From Tyto alba (taxonomy: Eukaryota > Chordata > Aves > Strigiformes > Tytonidae), in contig NW_024881324.1 in NCBI RefSeq assembly GCF_018691265.1, positions 10,729,730 to 10,793,729 on the forward strand: DNA of 64,000 nucleotides, given 5' to 3'. The translations under genes were made by a program, and so were the position numbers. How positions within the stretch are numbered: position 1 is the stretch's first letter; every line of letters starts with the position of its first letter. Below, in pieces: positions 38,421-64,000 of the stretch. The notes below the pieces were generated by a model. That model was not told where the DNA came from. It was given only the letters and a program-made list of their open reading frames with translations, and ran no database searches.

Positions 38421-41400
38421 TAGGCTGGAGCGGGAGCAGCGCGGGGTCCATCATCTGTCCCTGGACAGGATGGCTTCTCCCAGCCCCTAGGCCCGTGGGC
38501 AGGGTCACGGGTGGCCCTTCCTCGCGTGTACGAGGAGTTGCCCCGCCCTGTAGTGCCCGGCTCGGGAGCCAAAGCTCTGCTGGGCTGTGGAGCGTGTGGA
38601 GATAGGGATCCTGCAGCAAGGCAGGTCCAGGCCTCGGCAGCCTGACACGTTCAGGGTTAATGAGAGAAGGCGAATTTTTATCTATGAGAGCCAGGGTGGA
38701 ACTTCCAGGCCAGGCAGTCTTGAGTTTCACAGCCTGGGTAAGTGAGAGGAGCCTTATGCTCCCCTTTCCACCGTGAGCATATGTTAGGGGAGGAAACTGC
38801 ACGCTCTTGGGAGATAACAGAATCTCATCAGCTGCAACTAAAATTGGCACGGAAATGGGCATTTATTGAAACTTACAGTGGGGCGGAGATGTTGAAACAT
38901 GAGTAGCCTGTGTTCTTTCTGGATGCTGCTCAAGGCTGGAGACTTGAAAGCCCAGGAGCGGGTCTCGGCTCAAACATTTACTGTCTTGCAACTGGCTGTA
39001 CCGCTCATTGCATTGCAGGGAGAGGTTTCACGGGGGTGGGAAGAGGTAATGTTGCTGACACAGAGCGGCAGCATCCACGCAGGTCACTGTGGAATCATCC
39101 TGAAAAAGTTGGTGTGGATCATTTTGGTTTGAAACCAAAGCTCGTTTGGAACAAAATGAGGGGATATATTTCCAGCAAACCGGAGTTTCTGCTTTTTTCA
39201 CATGCCTCGTGAAACAACATACTACATATCTGAAGTGGCTTTTTAAAAAAATTTAAGGCAGTATATTTGAAAGGACAAATATTTATTGTTGATGTTATTA
39301 ACTTCTTGCTTGCAGCTGAGTCCTGCTTTTAAATAACTGCTGATCTTTGATTAATCTTGAGAACTGGATCCACCTATCATTGGACCTGATTACTGTCAGT
39401 TTTAGTAATATATGGTCACAACAAAGAAGGTTTTTGTAGCCACAATTTGTTGGTCTATGGGGTTTTTTTAACTTTTAAATTTGTATCAGCATATATTCTG
39501 TACTGTGCAATGCTGCCAGTTTAGATCATTGAGAGTAGTATTGTGCTCAGTGAATGGTTTTGGTGATTTCAGCACTTACTTTAAACAAGTTTGTGAAATT
39601 GGGTTGTGTTTTGCTTATCTGGGTGGGAGGTCTTTATCAGGTCATGTATCTTTGTATTTTAATTTGAGAGTAGATTGTCTAGCATGCAAATGTAAAATTT
39701 TTGGTAATGCAGAATACTTGTACGGCAGAAATGCAGATGATTTGCTGTTATTCATTACATTTTGCAATGTAATACAGAGATCTATATCTAAAGTTGTTGC
39801 TACTGCTTAAAATAAAACACCAGTAATATAGTAAAAGTGAAAATTTCCGTAAATTATTTAGTACTTGTTCAGATTCTCTAAATTTACACATATTACTAGG
39901 TTCTTTCAATCTATTGTATTTTGTCCTCTATTTGTCCCCTGCTTTAATCCTTTCTTAATCCTGTGTGAAGAGATTATGGGCAGGATGTCATTAAGAGTAT
40001 AAGCAAACTGTTGTTTACGGTAGGATTTCTCTTTTCGGTTTAGAAGCTGACTACTGTGAAAATTTTACATTTTAGAGCTTCATATCACTGAGGAAATGAT
40101 TTCATATAAGCTTTAGGATGGAAAAGGCCACTTCAGAGTCTTGCGTTAACCAGAAAAGATAGATTGAGTCCTTGCTTTTCCCCAGGTTGGTACCAAAGAG
40201 AAAACTGAACTGCAAATTTGAAAAAATTGCACACCTGAGCTGGGTGCATGTTCCGCAAAGTATGAAGCGTGCAAAAGGCTGTTGTAATGAAATGTGAATT
40301 TCTAGAGCATTTATATTCTAACTCACCATGCTCTGCAATCCCAGTAAGAGTGAAAGGAGCCCCTGACCCTGATGTCACACCAGGCTCATAAATGCAAGTA
40401 CTTGGCAGCCTCATTTATCCTAATATCAGTGGATGGTGGCAGTTAGAGTCTTGCAGGACCCAGTGCTGTACTTCTTGGTTAGAAAACCTCTGTCACCCTC
40501 CAGTATTTCTTACGGACTACCGTGTGTATTAGCACCGCTGTAAAATTGACTGGTTAGTTGTCTACGGAACTCTATTTTTTTTTTTTTAGATACTTCTGTA
40601 TGAAGGATGAATTCTCTAAAAAGTTGGAGAAGAGCTTAGAGTCAAGCGTGATATCCTCAGTCCTTTTTTCACTGAATTTGGTTAGTTTTCAGCTGATGAC
40701 ATCTCACTAGGAGTTGACACGGTTGCCTTTTTTATTAACTGTGACGAGGACAACACTTCACGAGAGTCATTAGTGCGACAGCCTAGCATGCATCAGCATG
40801 GTGGTGAATGTATGCGGTATTTTTGATGGTACCTAGATATTGTTGTTAGGGTATGTAGTTTTCACACCTGGTTTTGTGCATTTCCATAGAACAACTTTAA
40901 CGCTTCCATTTGAGTATTAAAGGAATGTGCTGACATTTCTGTACTTAAGTGTTTTTATACCCTAAAAATTACAGGATGCAGTAGAAAATGATAAGGCAAT
41001 AAGATATATTACAGAACAGAAAAAATGCATGATTGTGTCTTGTGATGTGTTACATTGCATGGGGCTTCTGGAGGGAAGAAACACTTTATGTGATACTGTT
41101 TCAAGTGCACACGCTGAAATAATAGAATTGGACAAAAGGAGTAATTGTAAAAGCATTTGATTAATTTGTATGCCAAAATTACTTGGAAAGCTGATAGGAT
41201 TTAGGCACCAAAATTAGAGGACTTAAAGGTCAAAACTTGAGGTTTGTGTCTATATCTGGGTCTGCTTATTGTAAACACAGAGGTTTTCATCTTGGTATTT
41301 TGTTTCACTTCATTAGAGGGCAAAAGGTTGGGCTTGAAATGCATGTGAGTTCTGCAAATTTTTAATGTATGTAACTCTAGGAGTTCAGGCTAGAGCCATT

Positions 41401-43618
41401 GTTGGCAGATATTGCCAAATCCACTCCAAAACCCCATCTTAAAGAAAGTTCAATGATATTTGTTGAAACAGAGAAACGCAGGCACCCAAATCCTGCTACA
41501 TTTAAGTTCACTTCATGTTATAAGCCTATGTATACCTATACACAAAATGCATATACAGTTTATCACTGCTGATGCTTTAGTTGCAGATGCTGTGTTTTAA
41601 AAATGTATATTAGAATACTTTCAGAAAGTTTTTGGTTTGTTTTTTTAATATGCATATATAAAACTAATAATTGATATGTATGTAGTATGTATGTATCAGC
41701 TTGGCATAAACACTTGATCATCTGCTTATTACTGGAGTCAACAAATAGTCTTGTTAAAGAAATGGCATTGTTCAAGGTAATAAAGACTAGAGTGCGGGCA
41801 GGCACTCTGTGGAATAAGATATAAAGCTGAATTCTTAGAAGAACAGTAGGCTTAAATATATGAAAGTCCAATTTAAAACCCAGTCATAATTTGAATTGTC
41901 TATGATTGTTACTTTTTGTTAAATCTGGAGTTTAGCTTTGTTACAGAATACGCTATTAACCAGTGATCCTATTTTACTGTAGCAATGGCTTTTGGAGGAG
42001 ATGGATAAAAACTTCAGTGTATTTTTCACTGCCAAACTAGTGGTCGTCTGGTGCAAGGATTTTAAGTTGAGATGTCCACTAGGTCACTTTTACTGGCATC
42101 TTGACAGCTGATACAAGATTCCTCCCTGGTAACAGAAACATCAGGGATTAACAAGGTGCATGTTACAACTTCTCCAACGAAGCAGCTTTTCAAATAATAA
42201 CATCTTAGAAATATCAGTGTATTGTCCAGGCAGATGCTTCCTTTACACAGCAGGCTAGTCTACTCAAGAATGCTGCGTTCACACTTACAAGAGGCCAGTT
42301 TTATTGTTGAATTTTGCCAGGCCTATAAATCTCAGGCCTGAGGCTTGTTACCAGATGAATTGGAGATCCTTATTCTGTTTGGACAGCCTTACCAGCCTGT
42401 AGCTAATTCTGACATAAAGTTAAGAACTAGAGTTGCATGCTGAATTCTCCATCTCCTACAGAGATAGGCTGACTGTGGATGCCAACTAATCTGAGCTTTA
42501 TTTTTAATTTTCAGACAACAGAGGCAAAAGGTAGAGGTAATACTGGAATTCAGTTAGCACTCAGTGGTTGGTTTGTGTTTAAGCATTTGGGTTACAGTGG
42601 GTAAATGGCACAGTGATTGGTTGTTAAGCTCTTCCTAGGCTTGCATAAATAAGTGGATGACTATTGTGAGTTTGCATAAGTGACTTAACATCAGTTTTTA
42701 GGATTGTAACTAGTAGACAGCCTAAGTAGGTGCTAAGATTAGAATTAGAATTTGTGTGCAGGATCTGTGGGAACTGGCCTTCACCTGAAGTGTTGGTGAC
42801 AGATAGTATAGTGTATAACAAAAGCTAGGATTCAGACTCAAGTTTGGATCAGGATTCAAATTGAGGTTTACATAAATTCAAAGATGAAGATTCATCATTG
42901 TTCAATGTGAATTCTTTTCCAAATGACAATTCAGTTCTAGTCTTCCATACCAATGCACGTGAGCTCTATACTTCTCTCTGCAGGCCTTGTAAAACTGAAC
43001 AATAAACTTAACTCTTCAGCCATTACTGTGCCTAAGCCTAACTGTGATTGTAGACTAAAAATTCTGTGAACATCAGAGAAAGATATCCAAGTACATTTAT
43101 AACAACTTGATTTACCTTGGTAAAGAATGCAGTGTTCATCTTGCTTCTTCACCTTCCTTCCTCACTAGCTTTAAGCAAAGTGAGCCTGTTTGCACCACCA
43201 ATCCAAAACACAGCATTTGGACCCTAGGTTTGCCATAGCACCTCATGCAAATTTTGAGGCTTTCTGTCTGCTTTCCCAAACTTCAGGCCTACCTTTGTTA
43301 GAGATTAGGAACCTGCTGCTGTCTGCAGATTAGGGAGTTCCATCAGAGGACATCAGCCTTATACACACTTCTCTGTTTCTAGGGAATTATGACAGTAATC
43401 TTGACTCTCTGGTCCCTGCTTACTCTAACCCTAATCCTAGACTAGGCACCTTCTGTGGTTTGGAGGATTTAAAGGAACTAGTTATATTGAAGTGTTCTAT
43501 TTGAAGAATACATACAGATCTGGGGATTGTTATTGTTAGACACAAATAGTAGTGTTTCTCTCCTAAAATACTATAAAATTACATATTTTCTTTCTTTTTT
43601 TTTTTTTTTTTTTTGAAG
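38270..43618 (+). other. MAK: MAK 5' intron
   Basis: About 5.3 kb between the CpG-island donor and the exon carrying the start codon. No convincing internal exon was seen, though an additional untranslated exon cannot be excluded. It ends with a poly-T run of about 25 nt (43590-43614) before gaag. Confidence 0.5.
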
Positions 43619-62174
<18,556 letters not shown>

Positions 62175-64000
62175 GTAATTTGTAGCAATTATAGATGGAT
62201 TCTTTGCAGACTTCCTAATTATGTTTTACATTTTCATGTAAAAATAGCACTTATAATGCAGATTCCAGATGATCATATACTTCATTTTCAGTTGTGTTTT
62301 GTCAAGCCTTCCTGTCTTCATTGTGACTTATTCTTGACTCTTGACATTTAGTGTGCTTTAAAAGACAGAGAGTATTTTACTACCCCAATTATAATCCACA
62401 GTATGCTGCTGCACTGTTGCTGGATAATGGTGAAGAAAGTTCGTAAAGAAGCAGCATGTGCATCTCTCCTGAAGGACTGCTTGTTCGTAACAGCACCCTG
62501 GACTTGCACCGTTGACTGCATTCCAATTTTCTCTCTGTTAGACTGACTTTACAGCACTGCGATTGTATAGATTGTGCTGGAATTACTGTAGTGTAAGAGG
62601 GTGGAAACTGGGGTTTCCAGGCAGCCTAGTTCGGCTGCAAGCATTGTAAAGCTGCTGGAATGTTTCACCTCCTGCCCAGTTTCTGGCCCCTCTGCTGCTT
62701 ACTGCCTGTGTGAAACGTCTCATTGCAACTATTCATAGGGCTGTTTGAACTCACTACCCAGCTCATACGATTCAATGACTTTATCCCTTATGAAGAATCG
62801 GGTATGTGGTGTTTGAGGTAGGGGTTATGCCCTGGACCACGCTTACACTTGCTGACATCATGGCCACGAGTGCTTGCCTATACCCCTGCTGCCAGACTTT
62901 CCGGATGCCTGATGGATGAATACTTCTATAGCAAGAACCCCTTCTTTCGTACTGCAGTGGTCAAAGGTGAGGAACTGTGCTTTTTAATAGGATTTTTATT
63001 TGTAGTTATTCTATTATTTTATACTCAACTTTTTTTTGCTTCCTTCCCTTGTTCTCATCCAACAAAAGATCGCCCCTCCAGACTGCTGTTTTAACCAGAC
63101 AGTTCCTCCTGGCTGCACTCTCCCATTTCGTGCAGAAGGGTTCATGAAGGACAACCCTGGACATGATGAGGTAAGGAAAACCAAAAAATGGTTGAGCAAT
63201 TTTTGACAGATGGGCAGCTTTGCTGAGCTGTAGATAAGAAGCACAGAGAAGTTGTCTTTTTGAGTTTGTATTAATTGAGGCCTGTTGTGTTCGTATTTTC
63301 AGACCTCAGAATTTTAAGGAATGCTACTGAGCTGTCAGAGCTATGAACCACTCCCAGTGAAATAATTAGGAACTGGGGGAATAACAAAATATGTGTATGT
63401 GCATTGGCAGGTGAACGAACCACTGAAACTGTGTTGTTTTGTTTTTCAGGCAAATTCCTGAAAAAGAAGAACAACTTAAAGACTACAAGAAAGTCAGAAT
63501 ATTATAGATATAATAAATTAGAATACTCTATAGAAGTATTATAAGTTGGAATACTTTATTAAAACTGTATTTTTCACCAGGACTTTTGCTTCATTCTTTA
63601 CTGTGCTGGAGACTGGTGTCAACTGGACACAGGGAAGCCACATGGAGACCCAACTATTTGCAGAATTGATAGAAGTGACAGTTTGAGGAGACTGGCAAAA
63701 CTGAGTTAGCTGAATGCTTTTTGTTAGTGCTCCTCAACAGGGAGGTATGCAATGACCCAGCACAGCTGTAATTAGCCGAGGGTGCCTTTTTGCATTTGTA
63801 GGTGACCAATTCTGCAGCTTATAGATCCACTGCTCTGAGCAATGAAATTATCACAGAGGACTGAGAGTGTCTGTGTGAAGAGAAACAAGAAGTTACCACT
63901 GAGGCCAGAGATTAGGAGACGGAAAAACTGTCAAATTAGATACCGTGTGTTTTACTGCAACTACCATTGAAACCATGCTGAGTATTACTATCATAAAAAT
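62175..64000 (+). other. sequence 3' of MAK exon 12
   Basis: The conserved MAK C-terminus known from mammals is not recognisable here, so the regular last exons probably lie beyond the window. There are several spliceable open segments (62352-62445, 62739-62801, 62871-62966, 63070-63093) in a frame compatible with exon 12, followed by AATAAA at 63512. These may form an alternative 3' end or be chance. Confidence 0.4.
63512..63517 (+). terminator. possible polyadenylation signal AATAAA
   Basis: AATAAA within A/T-rich sequence about 420 nt after the candidate alternative stop near 63093. Whether it serves MAK is unknown. Confidence 0.25.

Noticed and set aside
38128..38862. 244-residue minus-strand open frame over the MAK CpG island
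   Set aside because: Stop-poor because of GC content; Arg/Gly/Pro/Ala-rich with no domain. Better explained as promoter sequence.
62871..62966. Resemblance of the open segment to the end of a CMGC kinase domain (YTPAARLS then YF)
   Set aside because: The spacing is two residues short, no upstream kinase motifs accompany it, and MAK's real kinase domain ends in coding exon 8.

Overview
The window is vertebrate nuclear DNA, most likely from a bird. Three multi-exon genes with GT-AG introns are recognisable by their encoded proteins. Recognisable transposon sequence is sparse. The one clear interspersed repeat is a decayed CR1-type LINE (about 52.74-53.78 kb), the dominant LINE family of birds and other sauropsids. 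The gene order SYCP2L - GCM2 - MAK matches what is known of human 6p24, in inverted orientation. No prokaryotic, viral or CRISPR feature was seen.

Layout. (1) About 0.5-25.2 kb, minus strand: SYCP2L, a meiotic synaptonemal-complex-2-like protein. I reconstructed 33 coding exons ending at a TAG stop at 514-516. All junctions keep frame except one, between the second and third coding exons, where the splice sites look abnormal. (2) 25.0-26.6 kb: a GC-rich, homopolymer-rich, head-to-head promoter region shared by SYCP2L (leftward) and GCM2 (rightward). (3) 26,542-31,347, plus strand: GCM2, the GCM-family transcription factor of the parathyroid, complete in five exons (471 codons). Its 3' UTR has a polyadenylation signal at 32,830. 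(4) 32.9-38.0 kb: an intergenic interval with low-complexity DNA and one perfect GCM-type octamer. (5) 38.0-38.4 kb: a CpG island that should be the MAK promoter. It carries an X-box-like RFX palindrome, an E-box overlapping a CRE, GC boxes and a triplicated 10-bp motif. (6) 43,853 to at least 62,174, plus strand: MAK, a ciliary CMGC kinase. Twelve coding exons are visible, the last a skippable 75-nt exon. The conserved C-terminal tail was not found, so it probably lies beyond the window, although a phase-compatible alternative 3' end can be drawn inside it.

The three genes do not form a pathway. SYCP2L acts in meiosis, GCM2 in parathyroid/pharyngeal development and MAK in cilia and photoreceptors. 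Their neighbourhood reflects an old vertebrate arrangement: the paralogues GCM1 and CILK1 (ICK) are also near each other. All exon borders are read by eye from splice consensus, frame continuity and remembered family similarity. No alignment or RNA evidence was available.
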